A DNA stretch of 31,116 bases from Salinicoccus sp. UBA3372 (GCA_002360325.1 DEQG01000122.1:1-31116), one strand, 5' to 3'; shown: positions 14,942 through 23,787, numbered from the stretch's first letter. The notes: generated by a model from the letters alone, not told the origin. Numbers and translations are program-made.

Positions 14942-15826
14942 ATGTTCAAACGTAATTTGTTGTTTGTATTGCTGGGGGTTATGGTCTTTGTTATGGCGGC
15001 ATGTGGCAACGGAGAAGAAGAAAGTACTGAAGAAACTTCAGAGAATGCTGAAACAGAGGAGACCGGTGCTGAAGATGCGGCTGAGAAAGAGAATACTGAA
15101 TTACAGGTGGCTTCCCAGACAATTCCAATGACTGATGTCGTTGAATTGGCAGCTGATACAATTGAAGAGCCGTACACAGTTGAAATGGTCGAAGTTGCTG
15201 ATAATATCCAGTATAATGAAGCTTTGTTGAACGAAGAAGTGGATGCAAACTTTGCACAGCATGAACCGTTCATGGAAATGTTCAACGCTGAAAGAGACGG
15301 TAATCTCGTAGCGATACAGCCGATTTATAATGCAATTGTGGGATTCTACTCTCCGGTTTATGATTCAATAGAAGATATTGAAGATGATGCTGAAGTGGCG
15401 ATTCCAAGTGACTCAACAAATGAAGCGCGTGCGTTAATGATTCTGGAACAGCATGATCTGATCACACTGTCTGATGGTGTGACTTATGATGCAACAGTTG
15501 ATGATATTGAAGAAAATCCACATGATTTCACCTTCACTCATGTCGATCTGTTAAATTTAACGTCTTCCTATGAAGATGGTGTAGAATTGGTGTTCAACTA
15601 CCCTACATACATCGACAGCATCGGATTGACCCCGGATGATGCGGTATTCCTGGAAGAAGATGAAGATAATACATTTGCAATTACATTGGTTGCACGGGAA
15701 GATAATCAGGATTCAGAAGCAATACAGGCATTGCAGGAAGCATTTACATCGGATGAGGTTTATGAATTTTTATCCGGACTTGAGGAAGAAGGCCACCTCG
15801 AGCCTGCATTTGAACAGGGAGAATAA
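14942..15826 (+). CDS. metQ: MetQ/NlpA-family substrate-binding lipoprotein
   Basis: A 294-residue extracytoplasmic binding lipoprotein. A signal peptide with a hydrophobic core ends at the lipobox V-M-A-A-C (Cys near residue 21). A Glu/Thr-rich linker follows, and then the NlpA fold with characteristic segments VDANFAQHEPFM, AIPSDSTNEARAL and DLL.LTSSYEDG. The mature protein is very acidic, in keeping with a salt-adapted cell surface. The start is ATG 14942, eight bases after AGGAG. The GTG at 14933 overlaps that site. It is the last gene of metN-metI-metQ, followed by a perfect palindromic terminator. Confidence 0.9.
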   Translation: MFKRNLLFVLLGVMVFVMAACGNGEEESTEETSENAETEETGAEDAAEKENTELQVASQTIPMTDVVELAADTIEEPYTVEMVEVADNIQYNEALLNEEVDANFAQHEPFMEMFNAERDGNLVAIQPIYNAIVGFYSPVYDSIEDIEDDAEVAIPSDSTNEARALMILEQHDLITLSDGVTYDATVDDIEENPHDFTFTHVDLLNLTSSYEDGVELVFNYPTYIDSIGLTPDDAVFLEEDEDNTFAITLVAREDNQDSEAIQALQEAFTSDEVYEFLSGLEEEGHLEPAFEQGE

Positions 15827-15827
15827 T

Positions 15828-15865
15828 AAAAAAGTGGAATGTTCATATGAACATTCCACTTTTTT
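15828..15865. terminator. Bidirectional terminator between metQ and the GIY-like gene
   Basis: A perfect 38-bp palindrome (two 19-base arms: AAAAAAGTGGAATGTTCAT and its complement) with As on one side and Ts on the other. It overlaps the stop codon of the convergent minus-strand gene by two bases. Confidence 0.92.
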
Positions 15866-16334
15866 ATATCTTTAATTCATATTCCTGGGCAAGTTTGGCT
15901 TTGAACAGCTTAGTATAAATATCTGTAACGACCGCTTCAAGACGGGCATTATGAATATTGTCCATGTCATGCATACGGATTACGGTTAATTTAACATTTG
16001 AGGATTCCAGCAGCTGTTTAAATCCCTCATCCTTTTTGAAATCGTTTTTCAACCGCTTGAATATATTCTCCCTGCTGTTTCCGACGATAAACAGATCGCC
16101 GTCTTTGAACAGCATATATATACCTTTTAAGTCGTGCATGAACTGTAAGTCATACGTGCTTTTAAATTCTTTTTTAAGTTTATTAAAATCAATGGATCGT
16201 TTATTATTTTTATCGATGATAGTCAATTTAAAATTTTCCATATGACTGTTTTCCCAGATTTTTCCCAAATCACATGCATATTTTATAATGATTGATTTCA
16301 TCAATTTTTTATCTTCCAAATATTCTTTGACCAT
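15864..16334 (-). CDS. Small protein resembling a degenerate GIY-YIG nuclease
   Basis: A 156-residue, lysine-rich protein that I do not recognise directly. Its C-terminal half has the order of motifs of a GIY-YIG domain: K-G-I-Y (71-73), then L-F-I-V-G-N-S (81-87) where nucleases have Y-Y-V-G-x-S, an arginine in IFKRLKND (R94), and a glutamate in N-A-R-L-E-A (E133). The second tyrosine is replaced, so it may be inactive or divergent. The N-terminal 60 residues are helical and basic. A GAGGTGATAAT ribosome-binding site precedes ATG 16334. It sits alone downstream of the aldehyde dehydrogenase gene on the same strand. The GIY-YIG link is tentative; the gene itself is likely real. Confidence 0.7.
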   Translation of the reverse strand: MVKEYLEDKKLMKSIIIKYACDLGKIWENSHMENFKLTIIDKNNKRSIDFNKLKKEFKSTYDLQFMHDLKGIYMLFKDGDLFIVGNSRENIFKRLKNDFKKDEGFKQLLESSNVKLTVIRMHDMDNIHNARLEAVVTDIYTKLFKAKLAQEYELKI

Positions 16335-16411
16335 ATTATCACCTCGTTCATAACACTGTACTTTAATTCAACGGAAAAGTCATCAAATAAAATCTATGAC
16401 AGATGATAGGA

Positions 16412-17839
16412 TTATGCGAAATAACCTTTGATGGTTTTGACTTCTAAAAACTCTTCAATGCCGAAATCGCCCCATTCACGGCCGAGGCCGGACTGCTTAT
16501 AACCGCCGAATGGCAGATCGGACTGCCCTGGTACATCATTGATACCCACTGTACCGGCTTCTATTGAACGAGCAATTTTCTTCAATGATTCTTTGTCGTT
16601 GCCCATAACATAACCGGCAAGGCCGTATTTAGTGTCATTGGCAATTTCGATGGCTTCATCGAGGTCTTTATAAGTAATCACAGACATGACGGGTCCGAAG
16701 ATTTCCTCCTGGGCAATCTGCATTTTATTATCGACTTCCGTAAACATGGTCGGTTTGGCAAAATAGCCTTGGTCCAGGCTGTCAGGCTTCCCTGTGCCGC
16801 CATGGTACAATTTCGCGCCCTCTTTTGTACCGATCTCGATATAGTTCTGAACCTGATCAAATTGCTTTTTGCTGATAATCGGCCCCATAGTTGTATTTTC
16901 ATCATTGGGGTCGCCCACGACTACTTCAGCCATATACTGCTGCGCTTTTTTTATAAATTCATCTTTTATGGATTCCGGTACGAGAGTTCTTGTTCCTGCA
17001 GTACACACCTGACCTGTATTGTTGACCACTTTCCAGACTGCCGACCTGGCTGCCTCTTCTATATCCACATCGTCCAAAATGATGTATGGAGATTTACCGC
17101 CCAACTCGAGTGCAACTCGTTTGAAATCCTGGCTCGCCTTCTCCATAATTTTTGTCCCGGTCGCTCCGGAACCTGTGAATGACATCATACGGACTTTAGG
17201 ATGGCCTGATAAAGGTGTGCCTACGCCTTCTCCATCACCGTTAACAAGATTGAACACACCTTTAGGTACTTCTGCCGCATCGAATATTTCAGCCAGAATA
17301 ATTGCTGCAAACGGCGTTTCCTCGGATGGCTTCAATACTACAGGTGATCCGGCTGCCATAGCTGCGGATAATTTTAATGATGTCTGATTGGTCGGGAAAT
17401 TCCATGGTGTAATCAATCCGGCAACGCCGATGGATTCCTTTACTACAAGAGCGTCTCCACGTCTTTCTTCAAACTGGAAATTATCCAAAGCGTCTCTGGC
17501 AGCTTTAAAGTGTGTCAATCCCATTTCATAGTGCATTTTATCCGACTTGCTCTTTGGAGAACCGAGTTCGGATGTAATTGCTTCGATAATATCATCTTTC
17601 CTTTTTTCATATTCAACGACAATTCTGTCGAGCATACTCTTTTTGTCTTCTACCGGCATATTTCTGAATTTGAGGTAAACGGAATCTGCCGCCTTGACTG
17701 CTTTATCCACATCTTCCTTGTTTCCTTTTGCTATCCTTCCAAATACTTCTTCTGTTGCCGGATTGATAACATCGATATATTCACCGCTCGTGCTGTCCAC
17801 CCATTCTCCATTGATGTATTGCTTTGTGTAATTATTCAT
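16412..17839 (-). CDS. NAD(P)-dependent aldehyde dehydrogenase (AldA-like)
   Basis: A 475-residue aldehyde dehydrogenase oxidising an aldehyde to its acid in the cytosol. The family motifs are the N of LITPWNFP, the SFTGSGATG nucleotide loop, general base Glu in LELGGKSP, catalytic Cys in [11 protein letters not shown], and the EEIFGPV motif. It closely resembles the AldA-type enzyme of S. aureus over its length, from [10 protein letters not shown] to KTIKGYF. Substrate not known, so not named as betaine-aldehyde dehydrogenase. AGGAG lies eight bases before ATG 17839. An in-frame TTG at 17845 is the less likely start. The upstream promoter looks SigB-dependent, which suggests general-stress induction. 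No clear terminator follows it before the next gene. Confidence 0.9.
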   Translation of the reverse strand: MNNYTKQYINGEWVDSTSGEYIDVINPATEEVFGRIAKGNKEDVDKAVKAADSVYLKFRNMPVEDKKSMLDRIVVEYEKRKDDIIEAITSELGSPKSKSDKMHYEMGLTHFKAARDALDNFQFEERRGDALVVKESIGVAGLITPWNFPTNQTSLKLSAAMAAGSPVVLKPSEETPFAAIILAEIFDAAEVPKGVFNLVNGDGEGVGTPLSGHPKVRMMSFTGSGATGTKIMEKASQDFKRVALELGGKSPYIILDDVDIEEAARSAVWKVVNNTGQVCTAGTRTLVPESIKDEFIKKAQQYMAEVVVGDPNDENTTMGPIISKKQFDQVQNYIEIGTKEGAKLYHGGTGKPDSLDQGYFAKPTMFTEVDNKMQIAQEEIFGPVMSVITYKDLDEAIEIANDTKYGLAGYVMGNDKESLKKIARSIEAGTVGINDVPGQSDLPFGGYKQSGLGREWGDFGIEEFLEVKTIKGYFA

Positions 17840-17874
17840 TATCAAATCTCCTCATAGTCATGATATATTTAATT

Positions 17875-17899
17875 TATCCCATTAGTAACACAGATAAAC
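17875..17899 (-). promoter_or_regulatory. SigB-like promoter of the aldehyde dehydrogenase gene
   Basis: On the minus strand GTTTAT (complement 17894-17899), 13 bases, then GGGATA (complement 17875-17880), about 36 bases before the start codon. This fits the staphylococcal SigB pattern GTTTWW-N12-15-GGGWWW. Confidence 0.6.
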
Positions 17900-17981
17900 C
17901 ATTAAGGACAGCAAGTAAGCTTCGTTTGTTTCATATATAAATCCATTTGAAAATGGAACCTGAAATATTCAATGTTAATGC

Positions 17982-18019
17982 AAAATAAAAACCATTGCGT
18001 CATTTTATCGCAATGGTTT
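17982..18019 (-). terminator. Terminator of the DoxX gene
   Basis: An 11-bp stem AAACCATTGCG (17989-17999) with CGCAATGGTTT (18009-18019), 9-base loop, followed on the minus strand by TTTTATTTTG. Confidence 0.85.
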
Positions 18020-18026
18020 CAAATAA

Positions 18027-18374
18027 TTATTTACGGAATGTTTCAAAGAAGCTCAATGTATTCAATCCAAAGAATTTAAGTGCGCCTTTTGTTTCTTCAA
18101 AACCATCACCTGATTTGTAATGCTTGAATATCGCTGTCCCCAGAACAAGGTTCATCATTATGATGCCTATTCTTACAAGCGTCTTACTGAACAGGGTAAA
18201 AAACATCAGCGCACCGCCGATGGCTTCGAAATAACCTGCAAGTTTCATCTGGTTGCTGTCGACGTTGAATTTCTCTTCGAAACCGGAGCCGAGTTCACCG
18301 TCGTTTTGAACTTTTTGAAGTCCGCCTTCAAACATGTTCTTACCTACATAAAAGTTGACTAAATGACGTAACAT
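18027..18374 (-). CDS. DoxX family membrane protein
   Basis: A 115-residue small membrane protein. The glycine-rich segment LAGYFEAIGGALMFF followed by hydrophobic helices (LVRIGIIMMNLVLGTAIF) matches the DoxX/SURF4-like family. Members are often linked to redox or thiol stress, but this protein's role cannot be deduced here. It starts at ATG 18374 with AGGAGGG upstream. The longer reading from 18425 would run through the promoter region. The gene is divergent from oatA, with two closely spaced TATAAT boxes (18435 and 18448) on the plus strand between them. Confidence 0.78.
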   Translation of the reverse strand: MLRHLVNFYVGKNMFEGGLQKVQNDGELGSGFEEKFNVDSNQMKLAGYFEAIGGALMFFTLFSKTLVRIGIIMMNLVLGTAIFKHYKSGDGFEETKGALKFFGLNTLSFFETFRK

Positions 18375-18493
18375 ATTAAACCCTCCTAATTTATTGATCT
18401 TGATAATATATACCCAAGATTTCACATGATAATTTATAATAGCATGATATAATCGAAATTACTTATTATCAATCTGAAGGTAAGGTCAAAATT

Positions 18494-20254
18494 ATGAGCG
18501 ATTACTCCAATCAATTGAAATTACAAAACTCGAGATACATGCCTGGTCTGGATGGCTTGAGGGCTGTTGCAGTCATCGCGATAATAATTTACCATCTGAA
18601 TCCCCGCTGGCTGTCCGGAGGTTTTTTAGGGGTGGATACTTTTTTTGTGATCTCGGGTTACTTGATCACCAGTCTCCTCCTCAGGGAATATCATAACACC
18701 CGGACAATTGATTTGAAAAATTTCTGGATAAGAAGGTTCAGAAGGCTGATACCTGCTGTGTTCTTTATGACCGGTGTGGTGATTACATATGTACTGATAT
18801 TCGAATCCGGAATCATCCGAACTTTGAAAGAGGATGGTATTGCGGCTTTCATATACATGTCCAACTGGTGGTACATCATAGAAGATGTCAGTTATTTTGA
18901 AGCGTCCGAACCGAGACCGCTCATGCATTTATGGAGTCTTGCAATTGAAGAGCAGTTTTATATCATATGGCCTGTAATCTTATTGGTGATGGTGCTGAAA
19001 TTTAAAAATTATAAGAATATTATGCTGGTTGTATTTTTAATGACGCTCATCTCGTTAGTATGGATGATGGTTCTTGCATTGCCTTATGAAGATAATTCGA
19101 GAGTGTATTTTGGTACTGATACACGGCTGCAGACACTTCTGCTGGGTGTACTGCTCGCCTATATCTGGCCGCCTTTCAGATTGAAAAGAGATATCGGGCA
19201 TAAAATAAAAGTATGGATAGACGGTATCGGGATCGGTGCTCTGCTGATACTGATCATTTTCTTCATCACTGTAGATGATTCCAGTCACTGGATCTATTAC
19301 GGGGGGCTTTATTTAATCACATTTGTTACACTGCTGTTGATTGCAAGCAGTGTGCATCCTTCAACTGTATTGCCTAAAATCTTGGGGAATCCTCTGTTTT
19401 TGTGGATTGGCACGAGATCATACAGTCTTTATTTATGGCATTATCCGATCATCATATTGATTAATATGAATTTTGTACAGGGGCAGATTCCATTTTATAT
19501 AACACTGTTCCAGATCTTATTGACCGGCCTCTGTGCTGAAATATCGTTCAGATGGATTGAGACACCTTTCAGGCAGCATGGATTCAAGGCGATATGGCCT
19601 GCGGCCAAACAAAGATTCCGGCTCATTACAACGACGCTGGTGGCTGTTGTCAGTCTGCTTGTAATGACAGGGCTGTTCGACTCCCTGCACGTGGATGTGA
19701 ATGAGAATCGGCAGACGAACTTCCTGTCGGAACAGGATGGACATACAGAAGATGAGGAAGAATCGGATGAAACACCCGATTTACACGAAGCCGCCCCGCT
19801 TTTCATCGGAGATTCAATCATGGTCAATGTCGGCGAAGAACTGCAAAGACGAATTCCGAATGCAGTCATTGATGGTGAGGTCGGAAGACAGGTCGGGGAT
19901 ACGCTCGAGCTGGTTGAGGATAATTACGATGAATATGGCGGGACTGACGACATCATAGTGATTCAGCTTGGAACTAACGGTACTTTTACTGAAGAGGAGC
20001 TGAATGCGCTCATAAGCGTCTTCGAAGAAGCGGAAATATACTTTGTCAATACACGGGTCCCCAGGCCCTGGGAAACATCAGTGAATGAAAATCTGGAAGA
20101 AGCGGAGAACCATCATAATAATGTCACGACTATTGACTGGCATTCACATTCCGAAGGTAAAACTGAGTATTTTTCAGCAGACGGAGTACATCTTTTACCG
20201 GAAGGGATTGAAAGTATGGCTGATCTTATAATTAAAAAAATCAGACAGGACTAA
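18494..20254 (+). CDS. oatA: Peptidoglycan O-acetyltransferase OatA
   Basis: A 586-residue two-domain membrane enzyme. Residues about 15-395 form an acyltransferase-3 domain with about ten membrane helices (PGLDGLRAVAVIAIIIYHL, GVDTFFVISGYLIT, and SLAIEEQFYIIWP). After an acidic linker, an extracellular SGNH esterase-like domain carries the catalytic triad: S441 in FIGDSIM, D563 and H566 in DGVHL, and a GTNG block. The Ser-to-Asp spacing of 122 and Asp-to-His spacing of three equal those of S. aureus OatA. It O-acetylates N-acetylmuramic acid and gives lysozyme resistance. AAGG lies upstream of ATG 18494. It is a monocistronic unit with no clear hairpin terminator. Confidence 0.92.
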   Translation: MSDYSNQLKLQNSRYMPGLDGLRAVAVIAIIIYHLNPRWLSGGFLGVDTFFVISGYLITSLLLREYHNTRTIDLKNFWIRRFRRLIPAVFFMTGVVITYVLIFESGIIRTLKEDGIAAFIYMSNWWYIIEDVSYFEASEPRPLMHLWSLAIEEQFYIIWPVILLVMVLKFKNYKNIMLVVFLMTLISLVWMMVLALPYEDNSRVYFGTDTRLQTLLLGVLLAYIWPPFRLKRDIGHKIKVWIDGIGIGALLILIIFFITVDDSSHWIYYGGLYLITFVTLLLIASSVHPSTVLPKILGNPLFLWIGTRSYSLYLWHYPIIILINMNFVQGQIPFYITLFQILLTGLCAEISFRWIETPFRQHGFKAIWPAAKQRFRLITTTLVAVVSLLVMTGLFDSLHVDVNENRQTNFLSEQDGHTEDEEESDETPDLHEAAPLFIGDSIMVNVGEELQRRIPNAVIDGEVGRQVGDTLELVEDNYDEYGGTDDIIVIQLGTNGTFTEEELNALISVFEEAEIYFVNTRVPRPWETSVNENLEEAENHHNNVTTIDWHSHSEGKTEYFSADGVHLLPEGIESMADLIIKKIRQD

Positions 20255-20362
20255 AGCGGGATATTTTTTACATGTTTATAATAATATTATGTTCAAAGTA
20301 TCGATTTTCACTAAAATGTGCAATGTTCCATCATATTCTTAAGATAAATGTCATATTTTCAT

Positions 20363-20391
20363 TTGTGATTTTTAGAACAAGTTACTATAAT
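20363..20391 (+). promoter_or_regulatory. SigA-type promoter of the PTS IIC-like gene
   Basis: TTGTGA (20363-20368), exactly 17 bases, then a perfect TATAAT (20386-20391), 36 bases before the gene. The rest of the 172-base gap after oatA holds no other feature I can support. Confidence 0.7.
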
Positions 20392-20426
20392 GAGAATATT
20401 GAAGCCTATTTATAGGAATAAATATA

Positions 20427-21494
20427 TTGGAGGGACCTAAAATCGATCAGTTAATTGGTGTCGGTCTATTGTTGTTAATTCTTGTATTTTTCAGTTTATT
20501 TACATACTATGCGCCTTACGGTAGTGAGGTGATGAGTGCGCTTGCTGCAGCGGCTATTGCAACTTTTCTTGTAGAAGCTTTACAGGGATATGTAATTGGT
20601 GATATTTTTGCTCTGGACTTCTTTAAGGAAGCCGGAACGGTTGCGGGTACACTTGCGGGTGTCATTGTAGCGATGTTAGTTGGTTTAAAAATGGGTGTCA
20701 ACCCGCAAAACTCTGCAATACTGGCTGTTGCATTTGGTGAGATCGGTTTAATTCCTGCAATGTTTGCAGCATATCTTGTAGCATTTTTAATTAAATTTCT
20801 CCAAAACAAAGTCGGACTCGGACTGGACTTCATACTCGTTATTTTGATCGCTGTCCCATTGGCAAGATGGTTTGGTTTACTGATTACTCCATTGGTAGAT
20901 GGTTCATTGCTCAGAATTGGTGCAATTATCGAAGTTGCCATGGATGCAAATCCATTGATAATGGGGCTGATGCTGGGCGGTATCATTACTGTGGTCGGAA
21001 CTGCGCCACTGAGTTCCATGGCTCTTACAGCAATGCTTGGATTAACGGGTGCACCGATGGCGGTTGCGGCACTATCTGCATTCGGTTCGGCTTTTATGAA
21101 CAGTACGTTGCTTCATAAGCTTAAAATCGGAAAAATCAAATCTGTAATCTCTATCGCAATTGAACCATTATCCAAGGCGGACCTGGTTACTGCGAACCCA
21201 ATCCCAATCTATACGACAAACTTTGTCGGCGGGGCCCTGAGTGGTATCGTCATTGCATACTCAGGTATGATCAATGATGCTCCTGGTACAGCTGCACCAA
21301 CCCCTGGCTTACTTGTTATGTTCGGATTCAACCCTGCCGGACAGGTATTATTATATGCAGCAATCTGTGCTGTCATCTGTTTCATTGTTGGCTGGGCAGG
21401 AAGCTATGTGTTCAGTAACTTCCCTATCAAGAACAGTGAAATACTGACAGAGGATCAGACTTTTGCAAGCGCGAAAGCGTCGAAGAAATACTAA
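20427..21494 (+). CDS. PTS IIC-like membrane permease (PTS_EIIC_2 type)
   Basis: A multi-helix, glycine- and alanine-rich membrane protein of about 355 residues. It resembles the PTS transporter subunit IIC family PF13303, with the segments GGIITVVGTAPLSSMALTAMLG, here shortened, and the charged end NFPIKNSEILTED. No IIA or IIB gene is nearby, so coupling to the PTS is unproven. The start is uncertain. TTG 20427 has only AGGA upstream, while a perfect GGAGGG (20429-20434) lies seven bases before an in-frame ATC codon. No ATG exists in the first 30 codons. The start used is TTG 20427. Confidence 0.75.
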   Translation: MEGPKIDQLIGVGLLLLILVFFSLFTYYAPYGSEVMSALAAAAIATFLVEALQGYVIGDIFALDFFKEAGTVAGTLAGVIVAMLVGLKMGVNPQNSAILAVAFGEIGLIPAMFAAYLVAFLIKFLQNKVGLGLDFILVILIAVPLARWFGLLITPLVDGSLLRIGAIIEVAMDANPLIMGLMLGGIITVVGTAPLSSMALTAMLGLTGAPMAVAALSAFGSAFMNSTLLHKLKIGKIKSVISIAIEPLSKADLVTANPIPIYTTNFVGGALSGIVIAYSGMINDAPGTAAPTPGLLVMFGFNPAGQVLLYAAICAVICFIVGWAGSYVFSNFPIKNSEILTEDQTFASAKASKKY

Positions 21495-21520
21495 AAATTA
21501 ATATATTTAACAAAATGAAA

Positions 21521-21558
21521 GGAAGTATATGATGAAGATGACATGTGCTTTCTTTTTT
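21521..21558 (+). terminator. Terminator of the PTS IIC-like gene
   Basis: An 11-bp stem with three G-U pairs (GGAAGTATATG, 21521-21531, with CATGTGCTTTC, 21542-21552), 10-base loop, followed by six Ts. Confidence 0.65.
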
Positions 21559-21630
21559 ACTTGTCGTCTGAACTGAATAGTATAGTAATAAATCAGGAGT
21601 TGTTATAATACTTTGTAAGGAGTGATATGA

Positions 21631-22104
21631 ATGTCAATTTATGATATTGAAGTTACAGAGACAGACGGCACTGACTATCAACTTGAAAAATATGAAGGAC
21701 GGCCGATGCTCATTGTGAATACGGCAAGTAAATGTGGTTTCACGCCACAGTTTGACGGTCTGGAAAAGTTGTATCAAAACTATAAGGATGAGGGTCTGAT
21801 TATACTGGGGTTTCCATGTAATCAATTTGGAGGACAGGAACCGGGAACATCTGAAGAAGCGGCGGAGAACTGCAGGCTGAATTATGGAGTCTCATTTTCA
21901 ATGCACCAGAAAATAGATGTTAACGGAGAGGATGAGCATCCACTGTACGAGTATTTGAAGTCATCTAAAAAAGGATTGTTCAATGACAAGATCAAATGGA
22001 ATTTCACGAAATTTCTTGTGGATAAAAATGGTGAAGTGATAGAAAGATATGCACCTAAAACAAAACCGGAAAGTATAAAAGATGATATAGAGAAGATTTT
22101 ATAA
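21631..22104 (+). CDS. Glutathione peroxidase family thiol peroxidase
   Basis: A 157-residue peroxidase of the GPx/BsaA type. Peroxidatic C35 sits in N-T-A-S-K-C-G-F-T, and the other tetrad members are in [13 protein letters not shown] (Gln) and KWNFTKFLV (Trp and Asn). The second cysteine in AENCRLNYG is where thioredoxin-dependent GPx proteins have the resolving Cys. It reduces hydrogen or lipid peroxides, probably with thioredoxin or bacillithiol, since low-GC cocci usually lack glutathione. AAGGAG lies eight bases before ATG 21631. A TATAAT at about 21603 may be its -10. Monocistronic. Confidence 0.92.
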   Translation: MSIYDIEVTETDGTDYQLEKYEGRPMLIVNTASKCGFTPQFDGLEKLYQNYKDEGLIILGFPCNQFGGQEPGTSEEAAENCRLNYGVSFSMHQKIDVNGEDEHPLYEYLKSSKKGLFNDKIKWNFTKFLVDKNGEVIERYAPKTKPESIKDDIEKIL

Positions 22105-22120
22105 CGGCAGCCGTTTTTTA
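22103..22120 (+). terminator. Short terminator after the peroxidase gene
   Basis: AACGG-CAG-CCGTT stem-loop followed by Ts to 22120, overlapping the stop codon. The stem is only 5 bp, so it may be weak. Confidence 0.5.
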
Positions 22121-22188
22121 ATATGAATGCATCATACCAAGGGTTTCAAAGAAAATGATTAAAAGAATAATACAGTTGTAACGACAGA

Positions 22189-22224
22189 AAAACAGGAATG
22201 TTTCCCGTGAAACATTCCTGTTTT
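22189..22224 (-). terminator. Terminator of the ytoQ gene
   Basis: A 16-bp perfect stem (AAAACAGGAATGTTTC, 22189-22204, and its complement, 22209-22224) with a CCGT loop. Ts follow on the minus strand. It may also back up the weak terminator of the convergent peroxidase gene. Confidence 0.88.
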
Positions 22225-22229
22225 ACATT

Positions 22230-22670
22230 CTATTTATAAATGTACTTTATGACTTCAACTGCCTGGTCCACAGTTTCAACAGTCACGTTTGCTTTATTGG
22301 ATAGTTCTTTAAGAGCATGGATAGCGCTCTCCGGTCTGATAATGATTAAAGGTTTGCCAAGGTTGATGGCTGTAGTTGCGTCCATCGTCGTATTCCATTG
22401 CTTATACTTTTCACCGTACAATGCAATGACAAAATCCGCCTTGTTCATAAGAACTGAAGTTCTGAAGTTATTAATACTTGAAGCAGCATCGTCTCTAAAG
22501 TAATCATTCGGCTGTTTGCCTAAAATATTTTCACCGATATCATCCGATAAATCATGATCAGTCTGAGGGCCGACAAAATTCAGTTTCAAACCACTTTCTT
22601 TTGCTTTTTGCTTCACTTCCCCGCGCCAGTCATCATGAATCTGTCCTGCGAGATAAACTGTAAACTCCAT
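22230..22670 (-). CDS. YtoQ family protein
   Basis: A 146-residue protein matching the YtoQ family: N-terminal V-Y-L-A-G-Q-I-H-D-D-W-R, then FVGPQTDHDLSDDIGE, and ADFVIALYGEKYKQWNTTMDA. The fold resembles nucleoside 2-deoxyribosyltransferases (the LAG.IH and W-x-x-E regions). The role is unknown. ATG 22670 is used. A TTG three bases upstream is better spaced (seven bases) from AAGGAGG and could be the true start. Monocistronic, divergent from the HAD hydrolase gene. Confidence 0.82.
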   Translation of the reverse strand: MEFTVYLAGQIHDDWRGEVKQKAKESGLKLNFVGPQTDHDLSDDIGENILGKQPNDYFRDDAASSINNFRTSVLMNKADFVIALYGEKYKQWNTTMDATTAINLGKPLIIIRPESAIHALKELSNKANVTVETVDQAVEVIKYIYK

Positions 22671-22769
22671 CAACTAATATCCTCCTTGAAAATCATAAGT
22701 TATATATACTCTACTATAATTATGATAATATAGAAATTGAAATGATTAACACGGTAAGGATGTGGCTAG

Positions 22770-23438
22770 ATGAAGGTTGCGCTATTTGATTTTGACGGCA
22801 CTTTGTACCCGCATGAAACATTTGATATATTAGTGGAAAAAATAAAAGAGCATCCTGAGTATAAGGCAGTATACAATAAATTTATCAGGAGTTTTGCACC
22901 GATTTATATCGGATATAAGCTGAAGCTGGTGCCGAAGCTGACTATGCAGAACAAAGCGCTTGAAAAGTATATTCACTCTTTTAAAGGAATAGACAAAGAG
23001 GACATCGAGAGCTTCTTTCACGAGATAGCGGACTACATGGCTCAGGATATGCGCCCCACTCTGGTTGAGCACCTGCGTAAGCTCAAAGAAGACAATTACT
23101 ATATTGTATTAGTTTCCGGTGCATTCACGCCGCTTCTTGAAGCAATATTTAAAGCAGACAGTGTAGATTATATCTTCGGGTCTGACGTTCATTATAATGA
23201 GGGCAAGCTGAATCATAAAAAACAATTCAACAGACTGCATTCAGGAATGAAAGTTAAGCTTTTAACGGACCATTTCAACAACAGGGGTGATACAGTCGAC
23301 TGGGAGAACAGCCTGGCTTTCAGTGACAGTTATTCAGATATAAAGATGCTGGAAATGGTAGGAAATCCCGTGGTTGTACAACCGGATGAAAAGCTGCTGA
23401 AAATAGCAACCAAGAAAAACTGGCAAATATATAATTAA
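22770..23438 (+). CDS. HAD-superfamily hydrolase, subfamily IB (SerB-like)
   Basis: A 222-residue phosphatase-like enzyme. Motif I is D-F-D-G-T-L (residues 7-12), motif II is S-G-A (VLVSGAF), motif III contains Lys in KKQF/KVKLL, and motif IV is A-F-S-D-S-Y-S-D-I. A helical cap lies between motifs I and II. This is the HAD-IB family that includes phosphoserine phosphatase. The substrate is not known. AAGGA lies nine bases before ATG 22770. The next gene starts 13 bases after the stop, so the two are probably one operon. Confidence 0.85.
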   Translation: MKVALFDFDGTLYPHETFDILVEKIKEHPEYKAVYNKFIRSFAPIYIGYKLKLVPKLTMQNKALEKYIHSFKGIDKEDIESFFHEIADYMAQDMRPTLVEHLRKLKEDNYYIVLVSGAFTPLLEAIFKADSVDYIFGSDVHYNEGKLNHKKQFNRLHSGMKVKLLTDHFNNRGDTVDWENSLAFSDSYSDIKMLEMVGNPVVVQPDEKLLKIATKKNWQIYN

Positions 23439-23451
23439 GGAGTTAATAATA

Positions 23452-23787
23452 TTGGACTTAACAGTAATAGATGAATACGAACTTTATCCGACAGAAAAGA
23501 CAGGACCGGCGGTCCAGGGCACGCTGCTCTATAAAGTTGGGAATCAGACGGAATTCGAAGGCGCATATGTTACGACCACAGAAAGAATGATCATGAATGT
23601 GGACATGAACGGTGAATCGTATAAGAGGGTCTTCAGTTATCAGGACATTGTTAAAGCCTATATGGAAAAAGAAGCACTATTTCTTGAGTTTCCTGAAGGT
23701 ATGGGTAAGATAGCAATGGTTAACTTGACTAAAGGTGACAGCGAAGAATTCATAAAGTTTGTAAGTGAAAAATTAAATTCTGATTAA
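23452..23787 (+). CDS. Small hypothetical protein, possibly PH-like
   Basis: A 111-residue cytosolic protein without a recognised family. It consists mostly of beta strands (GTLLYKVGNQTEFEGAYVTT, RMIMNVDMN, RVFSYQDIVKAYM, ALFLEFPEG) followed by one C-terminal helix (SEEFIKFVSEKL), a pattern like bacterial pleckstrin-homology domains. The TTG start at 23452 is nine bases after AAGGAG, and there is no early ATG alternative. It is cotranscribed with the HAD hydrolase (13-base gap) and followed by a terminator. Confidence 0.65.
   Translation: MDLTVIDEYELYPTEKTGPAVQGTLLYKVGNQTEFEGAYVTTTERMIMNVDMNGESYKRVFSYQDIVKAYMEKEALFLEFPEGMGKIAMVNLTKGDSEEFIKFVSEKLNSD

Noticed and set aside
17950..17957. Small hairpin CCATTTGAAAATGG between the aldehyde dehydrogenase and DoxX genes
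   Set aside because: Six-bp AT-rich stem with a two-base loop; no T run and no position that suggests a function.
20363..20380. Rex-like site TTGTGA...GAACAA over the PTS IIC-like promoter
   Set aside because: At least four mismatches to TTGTGAA-W4-TTCACAA, and the TTGTGA is fully explained as a -35 box.
21529..21576. Short leader peptide (15 codons beginning MMKMTC) with a GGAAG site after the PTS IIC-like gene
   Set aside because: It lies within and just beyond the terminator stem-loop and shows no regulatory pattern of stop or rare codons. Best explained by chance.
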